NCBI GenBank assembly: GCA_030628785.1
Contig: DAOVQI010000003.1
Span: 1 to 26,748, forward strand
DNA from: Bacteroidota bacterium
GTDB taxonomy: Bacteria; Bacteroidota; Bacteroidia; Bacteroidales; VadinHA17
Direction of reading: 5' to 3'
Length of the DNA: 26,748 nt
This document shows, one piece after another, positions 13,757 through 22,993 of this stretch. Numbering within the stretch: the first letter of the stretch is position 1; each line of letters opens with the position of its first letter. The position numbers and the translations under genes were made by a program. Under the pieces are notes generated by a model. That model was given only the letters and a program-made list of their open reading frames with translations. It was not told the DNA's origin and made no database searches.

Positions 13757-15193
13757 TCAGCGTTTAAACTCATAACTAAAGAGCGTACCATTTGGCTGAA
13801 CCCCTTCAATGGAATTTAACGATTTGCCGCTACCCAAACTGTTTCTTATATCACCTATTCGCTTTATCTCATTTTTATTAATACTTGTAATAATAACACC
13901 ACGGCCCAGGCCCAGATCCTTTAGTTTTCCTTCTCCCAGTTCAGTAATTTTCACCCCATAATCAATACCAAACCGGGTCTTGTCTTTATCCGTTAGTTCA
14001 ACAAATTTTCCACCCAAAATAAGTTCATCCGGGCGAACGACATTAGTGGTGCCTTTCATATTACGTAAAACAACCTCAAATTGTTTCCTTTTATTGCCTC
14101 TTTTTATTAAAATTTTTACTTTATCATTGGGTCTGTATTTACTAAGGTTCTCTGTAAGCTCAGATCCGGAATTCATATTAACCCCGTTTATTGCCAGAAT
14201 TATATCGCCTGTTTTCAATCCGGAGTTTTCAGCAGCGCCACCTTCAGTGACATTTGCAATGTAAACCCCTTCAATTTTATCCAGGTCAAATTCCTTGGCT
14301 AATTCATCCGTTACATCCGTAATTTCGACTCCAAGGATCGCTCTTTGGACCGTACCGAATTCCTTCAGATCATCAATAACTTTTTTCACAATATTTACAG
14401 GTATTGCAAAAGAATTTCCGGCATAACCACCTGTGGGTGAAATAATGGCAGAATTGATCCCAACTAGTTCTCCTTTTATGTTAACAAGTGCACCACCACT
14501 GTTTCCCCTGTTCAGAGCTGCATCTGTCTGTATAAATGACTCAACCTTGTAACGATCCGATAAAATTCCAAGATTCCTTCCCTTTGCACTGACAATACCT
14601 GCTGTGACAGTAGATGTCAGGTTAAAGGGATTTCCTACCGCTAAAACCCATTCACCCAGTCGAAGCTCATCAGAGTTACCAAACCTGATATAAGGCAAAT
14701 TCTTTTCATCCACTTTAAGCAATGCGATATCCGTGCTTGGATCCAAACCTACAAGTTTTACTTTGAAACTTCTCTTATCGTTCAAGGTGACTTCAATCTG
14801 ATCGGAATCCTCTATGACATGATGATTGGTAACAATATAACCGTCACTGGATATAATCACGCCCGATCCGAAGCCTAAAAGCGGTTCTGCCCTTCTCCTG
14901 TCCGGCTCACCATAAAACCACTCATATAGCGGGTTCCTAGAATAAAATCTCCTTTCGGTTAAAGTTTTAACATGTACAACTGCATGAACTGTATTTTCAG
15001 CCGCATAAGTGAAATTAAACTGGTCAGCATTATAATTTGCCGGCAAATTGGTGAACTTCACAAAGGGTGTATCATTCGGTGTAACCGCTGTTAATCCTTC
15101 AGGTTCGTTTATAAACAACGAAAAAACAAAAACTGCAATAAGTCCGCCAAGAATAGCTGTAAATATGGTGCCTAATATTTTCTTACCGTTCAT
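13757..15193 (-). CDS. HtrA/Deg-family periplasmic serine protease with two PDZ domains
   Basis: A 478-aa envelope quality-control protease of the Do/DegP-DegQ family. Residues 6-28 are a hydrophobic signal or membrane anchor (ILGTIFTAILGGLIAVFVFSLFI); no clean signal-peptidase site is obvious, so it may stay membrane-bound. The trypsin-like domain covers about 65-275, with catalytic His125 (VTNHHVIED), Asp155 (STDIALLKV) and Ser232 (LNRGNSGGAL). PDZ1 is about 285-378 (AILGVEITDV, GGAAENSGLKTGDIILAINGV). A second, more divergent PDZ is about 400-470 (LKDLGLGRGVIITSINKNEIKRIGD). The domain order and length match DegP/DegQ-type enzymes; which paralogue it is cannot be settled, so no symbol is given. 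It is transcribed away from dapF and ends in a strong terminator before rpoD. Confidence 0.93.
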   Translation of the reverse strand: MNGKKILGTIFTAILGGLIAVFVFSLFINEPEGLTAVTPNDTPFVKFTNLPANYNADQFNFTYAAENTVHAVVHVKTLTERRFYSRNPLYEWFYGEPDRRRAEPLLGFGSGVIISSDGYIVTNHHVIEDSDQIEVTLNDKRSFKVKLVGLDPSTDIALLKVDEKNLPYIRFGNSDELRLGEWVLAVGNPFNLTSTVTAGIVSAKGRNLGILSDRYKVESFIQTDAALNRGNSGGALVNIKGELVGINSAIISPTGGYAGNSFAIPVNIVKKVIDDLKEFGTVQRAILGVEITDVTDELAKEFDLDKIEGVYIANVTEGGAAENSGLKTGDIILAINGVNMNSGSELTENLSKYRPNDKVKILIKRGNKRKQFEVVLRNMKGTTNVVRPDELILGGKFVELTDKDKTRFGIDYGVKITELGEGKLKDLGLGRGVIITSINKNEIKRIGDIRNSLGSGKSLNSIEGVQPNGTLFSYEFKR

Positions 15194-15214
15194 AATACTT
15201 TATTTTTAGATATA

Positions 15215-15222
15215 CAAAATTA
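15215..15222 (-). promoter_or_regulatory. Candidate -7 box for the HtrA-like protease gene
   Basis: On the minus strand TAATTTTG is an exact TAnnTTTG match, 21 nt before the start codon. No convincing -33 box lies at the usual distance. Confidence 0.35.
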
Positions 15223-15259
15223 AACAAATTGTTATTATTCTCCTCCCATGGTACTAATT

Positions 15260-15330
15260 GTTATAGGTTATTAGTTAATGGTTATTAGTTATAACCGTTA
15301 ACATATAACTTATAACTAATAACTTATAAC
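15260..15330. repeat. AT-rich long inverted repeat between htrA-like gene and dapF
   Basis: GTTATAGGTTATTAGTTA (15260-15277) and TAACTAATAACTTATAAC (15313-15330) pair at 17 of 18 positions, and the interior also carries GTTATTAGTTATA words. It lies in the divergent promoter region of the two genes. Confidence 0.5.
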
Positions 15331-15454
15331 ATTTTTTTCTATCAAAAACTATGCCTGTAAAATAAGATTATTACCTTTACGTATGACTTAACGTCGTTTA
15401 TTTACAGGATGTTGCTGTATAAATACCATTTAACACTTTTTAACTTTTCCTGTC

Positions 15455-16234
15455 ATGTTGGTGCATTTTTTTAAATATCATGGAACCGGAAATGATTTTA
15501 TTATCATTGATAACCGCCACCTGCAATTTGACTATTCCAAAAATAGTCTGATTAATCATCTCTGCAATAGAAGATTTGGGATCGGGGCAGACGGTCTGAT
15601 GGTCTTAATGAAACATCCTGAACTGGATTTTGAAATGAAATACTTTAATTCGGATGGCAAAGAAGGAAGCATGTGCGGAAATGGAGGCAGGTGTATTGCC
15701 GCTTTTGCAAAAAAATTGGGTATAATAAATGATGTGTCTGAATTTCAATCAATTGACGGCGTCCATCAGGCTATAGTTCTCAGGGATGCCGTTAAACTGA
15801 AAATGCAAAATGTCTCAGGAATTAAGCAGGGTAACCATTATTATTTTCTTGATACAGGGTCTCCGCATTATGTAACTTTCCGTGAAAACCTCGAAGAAAC
15901 GGATGTGTTCGAAGAAGGAAGAAATATTCGGTTCAATACACGGTTTAAGAAAGAAGGAATAAACGTTAATTTTGTAAAAGTCCTGGATGATGAAATCCAG
16001 GTCAGGACTTACGAACGGGGAGTGGAAAATGAAACTCTCTCATGTGGAACGGGTGTGGTAGCATCTGCCATTTGCGCAACCCTTGAATCCAAAACTGACA
16101 AAAGTTCCATAATCATTCTAACCCGTGGAGGAAAACTGAAAGTATGTTTTGATAAGATCAATAATAATTCATTTGAGAATATCTGGCTTCAAGGACCAAT
16201 CCGGCATGTATTTGAAGGAAAAATCGAAATATAA
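15455..16234 (+). CDS. dapF: Diaminopimelate epimerase (DapF)
   Basis: A 259-aa cytoplasmic, cofactor-free racemase that converts LL- to meso-diaminopimelate, the penultimate step to lysine and a peptidoglycan precursor. The two catalytic cysteines are visible: Cys74 in GSMCGNGGRC and Cys197 in LSCGTGVVAS. The N-terminal KYHGTGNDFIIID (7-19), NRRFGIGADGL (38-48) and HYVTF are also characteristic. The length is normal. The start at 15455 places the first beta-strand correctly. The next gene starts 19 bp downstream and is probably cotranscribed, although the functional link is unclear. Confidence 0.97.
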   Translation: MLVHFFKYHGTGNDFIIIDNRHLQFDYSKNSLINHLCNRRFGIGADGLMVLMKHPELDFEMKYFNSDGKEGSMCGNGGRCIAAFAKKLGIINDVSEFQSIDGVHQAIVLRDAVKLKMQNVSGIKQGNHYYFLDTGSPHYVTFRENLEETDVFEEGRNIRFNTRFKKEGINVNFVKVLDDEIQVRTYERGVENETLSCGTGVVASAICATLESKTDKSSIIILTRGGKLKVCFDKINNNSFENIWLQGPIRHVFEGKIEI

Positions 16235-16253
16235 CTTTTAACATTACCTAGTT

Positions 16254-17345
16254 ATGAATAATTTAATTCGATGTTTAATCATTTTTGTATATCTTTCTTT
16301 TACAAACTGCTTATCTATTTCCGCCCAGGAAAACCCTGGTGAAATAAAGGAACTGCTCGAATCCATCAACAGTAGTTTTGAAAATCTGAGTCACCGTCTT
16401 GATCAAATTGAAAAAGCCATTGATGATATTTACTGGTACAACAAGGTGGGTGATGTCGCTGTAATCGACAAGGTATATATGACAGGTCCTCCACTGAGGA
16501 AGGAAAAAAATCCTACCGCTCAGGGTGCAGGCAACCCGGTTAAATTCCGGTCATACGTATTTATTCCGAAAGATATTGATCCGGATAAAAAATATCCATT
16601 GCTGGTCTTTCCACACGGGGGTGTTCACAGTAACTTTAGTACGTATTATGCTCACATAATCAGAGAATTGATGGCTCAGCAATACATTGTTGTAGCTGCC
16701 GAATACAGGGGAAGTACAGGATATGGCAGGTCGCATTACAGAAAAATTGATTACGGAGGACTTGAAGTAGAAGACGTTGATGCAAGTCGTGCCTATATGA
16801 TAGAAAACTATAATATTGTCGATCCAGACCATGTTGGAATTATAGGCTGGAGCCATGGCGGGTTAATCGCACTGCATAATATTTTTGACCACCCGGAACA
16901 CTACAAGGTAGCTTATGCAGGCGTACCGGTCAGTGATCTTATCGCGAGAATGGGATATAAGACACAAAGATACAGAGACTTATATTCTGCCGACTTTCAT
17001 ATCGGAAAAACAGCTTATGAAGATGTGAATGAATACAGGAAAAGATCACCTGCATGGCAGGCTCATAAATTACAAACACCATTGCTAATACATACCAATA
17101 CCACTGATGCAGATGTTAATGTCCTTGAAGTTGAGCATCTGATAAAATCGCTGAAGGCAGAAGGTAAAAAGTTCGAGTATGAGATCTACCAGGAAATCCC
17201 CGGCGGGCATTCATTTGACAGGATGGACACAAAAAAGGCAAAAGAAATCAGGTTAAAGATCTATAACTTCCTGGGGGGATACCTCGATCCTCCAAAGAAA
17301 CTTTCAACGGTTGACGACCTTCAGAAAGCTGCTTACATTTTTTAA
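16254..17345 (+). CDS. Exported prolyl-oligopeptidase-like (S9) alpha/beta hydrolase
   Basis: A 363-aa hydrolase. The signal peptide runs to about SISAQ25, so it is exported. Residues about 28-60 are a short helical segment with coiled-coil character. The alpha/beta hydrolase fold follows: VFPHGGVHSNF with oxyanion HGG (121-123), AEYRGSTGYG (149-158), nucleophile Ser200 in GWSHGG, Asp285 in TNTTDADVN, and His319 in PGGHSF. The complete Ser-Asp-His triad and the YRGSTGYG motif point to the S9 peptidase group. The N-terminal propeller of classical prolyl oligopeptidases is missing, so it may be a compact acylaminoacyl-peptidase-like enzyme or an esterase. It lies 19 bp after dapF and ends 3 bp from the convergent M28 peptidase gene. 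Confidence 0.88.
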   Translation: MNNLIRCLIIFVYLSFTNCLSISAQENPGEIKELLESINSSFENLSHRLDQIEKAIDDIYWYNKVGDVAVIDKVYMTGPPLRKEKNPTAQGAGNPVKFRSYVFIPKDIDPDKKYPLLVFPHGGVHSNFSTYYAHIIRELMAQQYIVVAAEYRGSTGYGRSHYRKIDYGGLEVEDVDASRAYMIENYNIVDPDHVGIIGWSHGGLIALHNIFDHPEHYKVAYAGVPVSDLIARMGYKTQRYRDLYSADFHIGKTAYEDVNEYRKRSPAWQAHKLQTPLLIHTNTTDADVNVLEVEHLIKSLKAEGKKFEYEIYQEIPGGHSFDRMDTKKAKEIRLKIYNFLGGYLDPPKKLSTVDDLQKAAYIF

Positions 17346-17348
17346 GGA

Positions 17349-18719
17349 TTATAGATCATATTTGTCGATCAGGTAAATCAGCGCTGCAATGGCGGCACTT
17401 CCCATTTGAAGTTCCCGGGGGTTAACTTGTTCGAAGGTGTCTTTGGGTGAATGATGATAATAGAAATACCTTTGCGAATCGGGTATGTAACTGATCAAAG
17501 GTATGCCAAACTGTCTTAAAGGACCAATATCCACTCCACCCCCACCCTTTTTAAATTCCGTTATTCCATAGGGTAAAAAATATTTCTTCAGGGCGATCAT
17601 TTTCTCAAGTCTTTCACCCTGAGTTCCAAATCCGAAGCCTTGCGGAGTAAAGGCACCCCTGTCAGATTCAAGTGCTGTATAATGCTTCTCATTGTTTATT
17701 TTTGCAAGCTCAGCATATTTTTTTCCTCCTGTTTGACCCATTTCTTCGTCCATAAACATTACAGCACGTATGGTTCTTTTGGGTTTAATGCCCAGTGCCC
17801 TGAATATTCTTAATACTTCAATAGATTGAATACATCCCGCCCCGTCGTCATGAGCTCCCTCGCCTGTATCCCATGCATCAAGGTGGCCACCAATGGTAAT
17901 GATTTCGTCAGGATACTCCGTTCCCCATAACTCTCCAACAACATTATATGACATAACATCCGGAAGATTCCTGCAGTTAGTGATCATATGAAAAGTCAGA
18001 TCAGGGTCCTTTTTTAACCACTGACTCAGGAGATTGGCTCCTTGTGTGCTAATAGACACAGCCGGGATTTTCTCCACTCCTTCTTCATACCTGGTTACAC
18101 CCGTATGGGGTATATTGTCTGTTGCATGGGTTAATGACCTGACAAGTACACCAATTGCCCCGTACTTTGCAGCCATTGCAGGCCCACTGGTGCGTTGGTT
18201 AGCAGCTCTTCCGTATGCAGAAAAAGTTTGAATGAGGGTGGGATCAAGAGGACGATTGAAAAAAACAATTTTTCCTTTAATCTTTTCTGAACCAACCTTT
18301 TCAAGTTCCTCAAAATCATAAACTTCTACAACTCTTCCAAATATTCCTTCTTTCCCTGTTCCAACTGACCTGCCAAGGGCACTAACCGGAACTTCTCTGG
18401 AACCAAACAAAACGGATGAAATGTTACCATATTCTACATTTCCTCTTTCCCAATGAGGGACCATTACTTCCTGCAGAAAAACACGATCAAGCTTCATTTC
18501 TTCTAAAACCTGCCTGGTAAATTCAACTGCTGCTGCAGCCTGGGGAGTGCCGGCTATCCGGCCTTTAGTCTCTTTGCATAAGTATCTCAGGTTTTCATAC
18601 GCAACCGAACTGCCAAGTGCTTCATCGAAGATCAATTTTACGACTTTTTCAGACTGTTCCTGGGAAATACCCTGGAAAAATGAAATTAACGAGAATAAGA
18701 ATAAAAAGTATTTCTTCAT
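17349..18719 (-). CDS. Exported M28-family zinc aminopeptidase/carboxypeptidase
   Basis: A predicted di-zinc exopeptidase. The start is set at 18719 (MKKYFLFLFSLISFFQGISQ), which gives a proper signal peptide; an ATG three codons upstream adds only MSE. The product is 456 aa. A protease-associated-like region spans about 100-250. The M28 catalytic domain has the usual metal ligands (numbering from this start): His279 in GGHLDAWDTG, Asp291 in AHDDGAG, Glu325/326 in MDEEMGQTGG, Asp353 in ESDRGAF and His422/423 in YYHHSPKDT. The layout resembles carboxypeptidase Q/M28 peptidases. It probably degrades peptides in the periplasm or outside, together with the convergently encoded S9-like hydrolase, though that link is inference. 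gyrB upstream ends in its own terminator, so this gene is likely transcribed separately. Confidence 0.92.
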   Translation of the reverse strand: MKKYFLFLFSLISFFQGISQEQSEKVVKLIFDEALGSSVAYENLRYLCKETKGRIAGTPQAAAAVEFTRQVLEEMKLDRVFLQEVMVPHWERGNVEYGNISSVLFGSREVPVSALGRSVGTGKEGIFGRVVEVYDFEELEKVGSEKIKGKIVFFNRPLDPTLIQTFSAYGRAANQRTSGPAMAAKYGAIGVLVRSLTHATDNIPHTGVTRYEEGVEKIPAVSISTQGANLLSQWLKKDPDLTFHMITNCRNLPDVMSYNVVGELWGTEYPDEIITIGGHLDAWDTGEGAHDDGAGCIQSIEVLRIFRALGIKPKRTIRAVMFMDEEMGQTGGKKYAELAKINNEKHYTALESDRGAFTPQGFGFGTQGERLEKMIALKKYFLPYGITEFKKGGGGVDIGPLRQFGIPLISYIPDSQRYFYYHHSPKDTFEQVNPRELQMGSAAIAALIYLIDKYDL

Positions 18720-18765
18720 TTCAGACAATTTATCAAATTAAAAGATTCTCCTTATTAGGGCATAA

Positions 18766-18796
18766 AAGAAAATCCCGGATCTCCGGGACTTTCTTT
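18766..18796 (-). terminator. Intrinsic terminator of gyrB
   Basis: TCCCGG-ATCT-CCGGGA, extended by AAAGAAA/TTTCTTT arms, directly abuts the gyrB stop codon at 18796-18798. On the minus strand the stem is followed by TTTTCTTTT. Confidence 0.8.
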
Positions 18797-20772
18797 TATG
18801 CATCTATATTGGCATATTTGGCGTGTTTTTCAATGAATTCCCTTCGTGGAGGCACTTCATCACCCATGAGCATTGAAAAGATACGGTCGGCTTCTGCAGC
18901 GCTCTCAATGGTTACCTGGCGTAATGTTCTTTTTTCCGGGTTCATGGTGGTTTCCCATAATTGGTCAGCATTCATTTCGCCCAATCCTTTATACCGTTGA
19001 ATATTAACACTGCTTTCTTTACCTTGTCCAAATTCCTTAACAACCTTTACCCGTTCTTCCTCCGACCAGCAATATTGCTGTGTTTTACCTTTCTTTATAA
19101 GATACAAAGGAGGCGTGGCAATGTACAAATTTCCGTTTTTGATCAGATCCTGCATGTACCGGAAAAAGAAAGTCATGATTAAGGTAGTAATGTGGCTTCC
19201 ATCGACATCGGCATCGGTCATAATTATAATCTTATGGTACCGCAAACCTTCCATATTCAGGGCTTTGCTATCTTCTTCGGTTCCTATTGACACACCAAGA
19301 GCCATAAACATATTCTTGATTTCTTCATTCTCAAGAATTTTATGTTCCATAGCCTTCTCGACATTCAGTATCTTACCTCTCAATGGGAGAATTGCCTGAA
19401 ATTGCCTGTCGCGTCCCTGTTTGGCTGTACCACCTGCCGAATCGCCCTCAACAAGATAGATTTCACAATTGGCCGGATCAGTATCGGCACAATCAGCCAG
19501 TTTACCCGGCAAGCCGGAACCGGAGAGGACGGTTTTCCGCTGAACCAGCTCTCTCGCCTTTCGGGCTGCATGCCTTGCCGTGGCCGCCAAAATAACTTTC
19601 TGAACAATAATCTTGGCATCCCTGGGATTTTCCTCAAGATAGCTGGAAAGATACGTGCTAACTGCCTGATCGACAGCCCCCATTACATCGGAATTTCCCA
19701 GCTTGGTTTTTGTCTGACCCTCGAACTGTGGTTCCTGGACTTTAATTGAAATAATGGCCGTTAAACCCTCCCTGAAATCATCACCACTGATATCAAATTT
19801 CAATTTCGCGGTCATACCGGATTTCTCCGCATAGCTTTTCAGCGTTCGTGTCAAACCCCTTCTGAAGCCGGCAAGATGTGTCCCGCCCTCAATGGTATTG
19901 ATATTGTTGACATAAGAATGTACATTTTCTGAAAAGGATGTATTGTATTGTAGTGCTATTTCTACAGGAATCTCATTCTTTATGGTATCAATATATATAG
20001 CGTTCTCTATAAGTTTTTCCCTGGTAGCATCTAAAAATTCCACAAATTCTTTTAATCCTTTCTTCGAATAGAAATGGTCGTTCCGGAAATTCGTGTCATT
20101 CTCCCCATTTCCATTTTCTGCACTTTCTCTTTCATCGATAATGGAAAGGTTAATACCTTTATTCAGGAATGCCAATTCCCTGAGCCTGGCTGCAAGTATT
20201 TCGTAATTAAAATCAGTTGTGCTAAAAATGGAATTATCAGGTTCAAAGGTTATCTCAGTACCTGTCCGGTTCGTTTCCCCTGTTATTTTTACTTCTGAAG
20301 TCGGTTTACCGTACTGATATTCCTGAACATGGATTTTCCCATCCCTGTGCACTTCAGCACGCAAATAAGAAGATAAGCCATTGACACAGGACACTCCAAC
20401 ACCATGTAAACCACCGGAAACCTTATACGATTCCTTATCAAATTTTCCGCCGGCATGCAATACGGTCATAACGACCTCCAGGGCTGATTTTTTTTCCTTG
20501 TCATGATAATCGGTTGGAATACCCCGTCCGTCATCCTTAATCGTTATTGAACCGTCTTTATTTATTATAGTTTCAATGTTCTTGCAATAACCGGCCAATG
20601 CCTCATCAATTGAATTATCCACTACCTCATGCACCAAATGATGTAATCCTTTTACACTAAGATCCCCAATAAACATGGCCGGCCGCTTCCTGACAGCTTC
20701 CAATCCTTCAAGCACCTGAATGCTTTCAGCAGAATAATCATTATTCGAATTATTGATTTTTGTTTCATCCAT
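18796..20772 (-). CDS. gyrB: DNA gyrase subunit B (GyrB)
   Basis: A 658-aa ATPase subunit of DNA gyrase, which introduces negative supercoils with GyrA. The GHKL ATPase domain shows HEVVDNSIDEALAGY (48-62, catalytic Glu49 and Asn53), DDGRGIP (80-86) and GGLHGVGVSCVN (120-131). The transducer domain has the QTKTKLGN lysine motif (353-360). The TOPRIM domain has YLVEGDSAGG (Glu442) and IIMTDADVDGSH (Asp520, Asp522), followed by the C-terminal IQRYKGLGEMN (591-601). It lacks the long insertion of enterobacterial GyrB, as is normal in this phylum. ParE is the main alternative, but NVEKAMEHKILENEEI and overall length favour GyrB. gyrA is not in the window. Confidence 0.95.
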   Translation of the reverse strand: MDETKINNSNNDYSAESIQVLEGLEAVRKRPAMFIGDLSVKGLHHLVHEVVDNSIDEALAGYCKNIETIINKDGSITIKDDGRGIPTDYHDKEKKSALEVVMTVLHAGGKFDKESYKVSGGLHGVGVSCVNGLSSYLRAEVHRDGKIHVQEYQYGKPTSEVKITGETNRTGTEITFEPDNSIFSTTDFNYEILAARLRELAFLNKGINLSIIDERESAENGNGENDTNFRNDHFYSKKGLKEFVEFLDATREKLIENAIYIDTIKNEIPVEIALQYNTSFSENVHSYVNNINTIEGGTHLAGFRRGLTRTLKSYAEKSGMTAKLKFDISGDDFREGLTAIISIKVQEPQFEGQTKTKLGNSDVMGAVDQAVSTYLSSYLEENPRDAKIIVQKVILAATARHAARKARELVQRKTVLSGSGLPGKLADCADTDPANCEIYLVEGDSAGGTAKQGRDRQFQAILPLRGKILNVEKAMEHKILENEEIKNMFMALGVSIGTEEDSKALNMEGLRYHKIIIMTDADVDGSHITTLIMTFFFRYMQDLIKNGNLYIATPPLYLIKKGKTQQYCWSEEERVKVVKEFGQGKESSVNIQRYKGLGEMNADQLWETTMNPEKRTLRQVTIESAAEADRIFSMLMGDEVPPRREFIEKHAKYANIDA

Positions 20773-20825
20773 GCTATTACTCCGAAAAAGTTTGTTTCCG
20801 CCATATGGCTTTAACAGTCGGCGGA

Positions 20826-20855
20826 CAAGTTTAATAAAGTTTTAAGATCCACAAA
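20826..20855 (-). promoter_or_regulatory. Candidate gyrB promoter
   Basis: On the minus strand TTTG (20852-20855) is followed by 18 bp and TAAACTTG (20826-20833), close to the TTTG-N19-TAnnTTTG consensus. The leader would be about 45 nt. No Shine-Dalgarno sequence is obvious. Confidence 0.45.
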
Positions 20856-21225
20856 AAATGAATCTATACTTCGATAAATCAGACATTTATAAGGCTGAAG
20901 ATGCACCCGGATATCCCCTTCTCTGACAACTCTCAAACGTGAAGATTTAAAGGCATAAATTTAATCGTTAATTACTTCTTGTAATTACTTGATTAACAGC
21001 TATATAGTTTTATTACTCAATTATCCGATTTATCCTTACAAAAATACTAAATTTTAATGATTTTCAGGCAATTAAAGCACCTAAAAAGATCTATTTTTCA
21101 ACAAATAATCAACATCCTATATAAACCCTAATAAATAACCACACAAAATTAAAATTTGATAATTAATTTTCAGGTTGTTACAAGCGATTCTCAATAATTG
21201 TTTGATTGTTATTTACTTTTTTGTA

Positions 21226-21260
21226 GACTGTTGACTGCCGACTGTGGACTGCCGACTATT
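21226..21260. repeat. Five-copy degenerate heptamer tandem repeat
   Basis: Five adjacent 7-mers, GACTGTT, GACTGCC, GACTGTG, GACTGCC and GACTATT, share GACT at fixed phase. The second and fourth units are identical, suggesting a 14-bp higher-order period. Confidence 0.7.
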
Positions 21261-21325
21261 AGCTAATTATTCATGAAATCTGAAAATTAAGGTTTTTTTT
21301 AATCAATTTGCGAAGCTATGTTCTT

Positions 21326-22993
21326 TTACATTGCATAGGTAAAACCAGCCATCAGGAAGAACCGTTGTGTAGGATACTGGTTCCATTTTGCATATTGGCT
21401 CGAGGTGATGTTATAGAACCTGAGAAAGGCTGAAAGGATTTTGGTATATCGGTATTCAATTCCAAGGCTTAGATCAATTAGCTTGTCCATTTGTATTTCA
21501 TTTGGCAGGAGAGTTCCGTAATTCCTGGCATATTGTTTACTCTCGGCAACAACATCAGCATTCAGAAGGATTTTGTTTCTCAGATTATAGCGGGCTGACA
21601 GAATAATATCCCAGGTTGGCTTATGCCATGGTCTGTCCTGTGTTGACATTGTATACTGATAATAATTCCCTTTCAACACAAAAGACAACTTTTCACCCGG
21701 ACTGGCAGCCAGTTCTCCATAAATATTTTTCACTTCAACATCATCGTATTCAGCGTAAAATTGATTCCCCAGAACAGACAACGTATCATTTATGAAGAAA
21801 TACATATCATCAACCAATTCCCACTTAGCGGATAATTTAAAGGAGGTTGAAGAGGAAATGTTCCCCAGAAAACCACCATAAACCATTAATTTATGGTCGC
21901 TGTTTTTAACGTGTAAACCGGGGGTAATAAAGGGATTTTCCCCGGCAATCTTCCGGTAATGATTGACCTCCAGTTGACCATCAATACCGACATAGGTACT
22001 GAGGTAGTTTTCAACGATATTGAACTGCAATTTTGCTTTCGGATAAAAACAGGGTTTAGTTTGATTACCGGTTATATCAAAGGCAATATCAATTCCTGCC
22101 TTTAAGCTCCATTCTGCAGTATTCTTACTAAACCAGGGAGAAAAATTCACAACAGCATTATAAGTAGAATCGATATTTATGCTTTTATCGATGTACATCA
22201 GGGATATGTCGGTACCCAGGAACTGCTTATTAAACAGCCTGGCAAACGAACCCTGAAATTGAATACTGTTTTCAACTCCTTTATTGTGATCCCGGAAAAA
22301 ATCATACTTCAGGGAAACATTGTAATTTAAATGCGTTGAATCGTTATGGGTGGATTGAAAACCCGTTTGACCGGTCAGGAGCAAAAAGTCTTGCTTAATA
22401 TCTTTTTTATCCAATACGGTATCAATAATAACCGGGTTATAACCATAAAAATGCACCAGATTATGCTTTAATCCGATGTCGCCGGTAAGAACGGCATTCT
22501 TTACAAATTTTTTCCCATAAAACAGCAGGTCGTTATCGGAATAACCGGCATAAACTTTTTTGTGGTTATCCAGTTTAACCTTACCCTGAGAAGAAATATG
22601 TTTCGCAAAAACTCCTGCGGAGTATTTTCTTGATCGTAAGCTATTGATGGATAATTCCGCATAAGGTGTAACATAACTTCCAATGCCTAGTTTAAGCAAT
22701 GTATTATATAATTTTTCCAGCGGTTCCCCGACTATTTTTGCCGGACGAATGGGCCTGATTTTATATTCCGGCATAAAAGCTTTTGGGGTAATTGAATAAT
22801 CGAAATTGGTTAAATATTCTACAGTGTCTTCAATAACAGGAAGGATATTTACTTTAAAAGCATCAGACAGAGTAGGCTCATAGGGTTTAAACACCCTGAC
22901 TTCTTTACTGATCGATTCCTGCGCAAAACCCATCCGGATGAAGAATGGATGAACACATCCTATTAAGACCACAAGAAATTTAAACAAATTCAT
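21326..22993 (-). CDS. Outer-membrane beta-barrel protein (TonB-receptor-like)
   Basis: A 555-aa exported protein. A signal peptide ends near GFAQ25. A short N-terminal region contains VFKPYEPTLSDAFKVNILP and KIRPIRPAKIVGEPLEKLY, after which alternating polar/aromatic strands run to the C-terminus (YAELSINSLRSRKYSAGVFAK, VNHYRKIAGENPFITPGLHV, LGIEYRYTKILSAFLRFYNI, RFFLMAGFTYAM). This is the pattern of an outer-membrane barrel of roughly 16 or more strands. No plug domain or TonB box is evident, so it is probably not a full TonB-dependent transporter. It lies directly downstream of the giant TPR gene on the same strand, with a 212-bp repeat-containing gap. The pairing suggests a joint envelope role, but the function is unknown. 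Confidence 0.8.
   Translation of the reverse strand: MNLFKFLVVLIGCVHPFFIRMGFAQESISKEVRVFKPYEPTLSDAFKVNILPVIEDTVEYLTNFDYSITPKAFMPEYKIRPIRPAKIVGEPLEKLYNTLLKLGIGSYVTPYAELSINSLRSRKYSAGVFAKHISSQGKVKLDNHKKVYAGYSDNDLLFYGKKFVKNAVLTGDIGLKHNLVHFYGYNPVIIDTVLDKKDIKQDFLLLTGQTGFQSTHNDSTHLNYNVSLKYDFFRDHNKGVENSIQFQGSFARLFNKQFLGTDISLMYIDKSINIDSTYNAVVNFSPWFSKNTAEWSLKAGIDIAFDITGNQTKPCFYPKAKLQFNIVENYLSTYVGIDGQLEVNHYRKIAGENPFITPGLHVKNSDHKLMVYGGFLGNISSSTSFKLSAKWELVDDMYFFINDTLSVLGNQFYAEYDDVEVKNIYGELAASPGEKLSFVLKGNYYQYTMSTQDRPWHKPTWDIILSARYNLRNKILLNADVVAESKQYARNYGTLLPNEIQMDKLIDLSLGIEYRYTKILSAFLRFYNITSSQYAKWNQYPTQRFFLMAGFTYAM

Larger units (their letters stand above)
20773..21325. other. AT-rich intergenic region upstream of gyrB
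   Basis: This 553-bp spacer holds the gyrB promoter candidate and a five-unit heptamer repeat (21226-21260). Otherwise it is very AT-rich with many in-frame stops on both strands, and I see no gene, RNA or terminator of note. Confidence 0.65.

Noticed and set aside
18796..20772. ParE (topoisomerase IV) instead of GyrB
   Set aside because: Length, the QTKTKLGN context and the C-terminal motifs fit GyrB better, although sequence reading alone cannot exclude it completely.
21326..22993. Full TonB-dependent transporter
   Set aside because: No plug domain or TonB box is visible and 555 aa is short; only the barrel-like part is supported.
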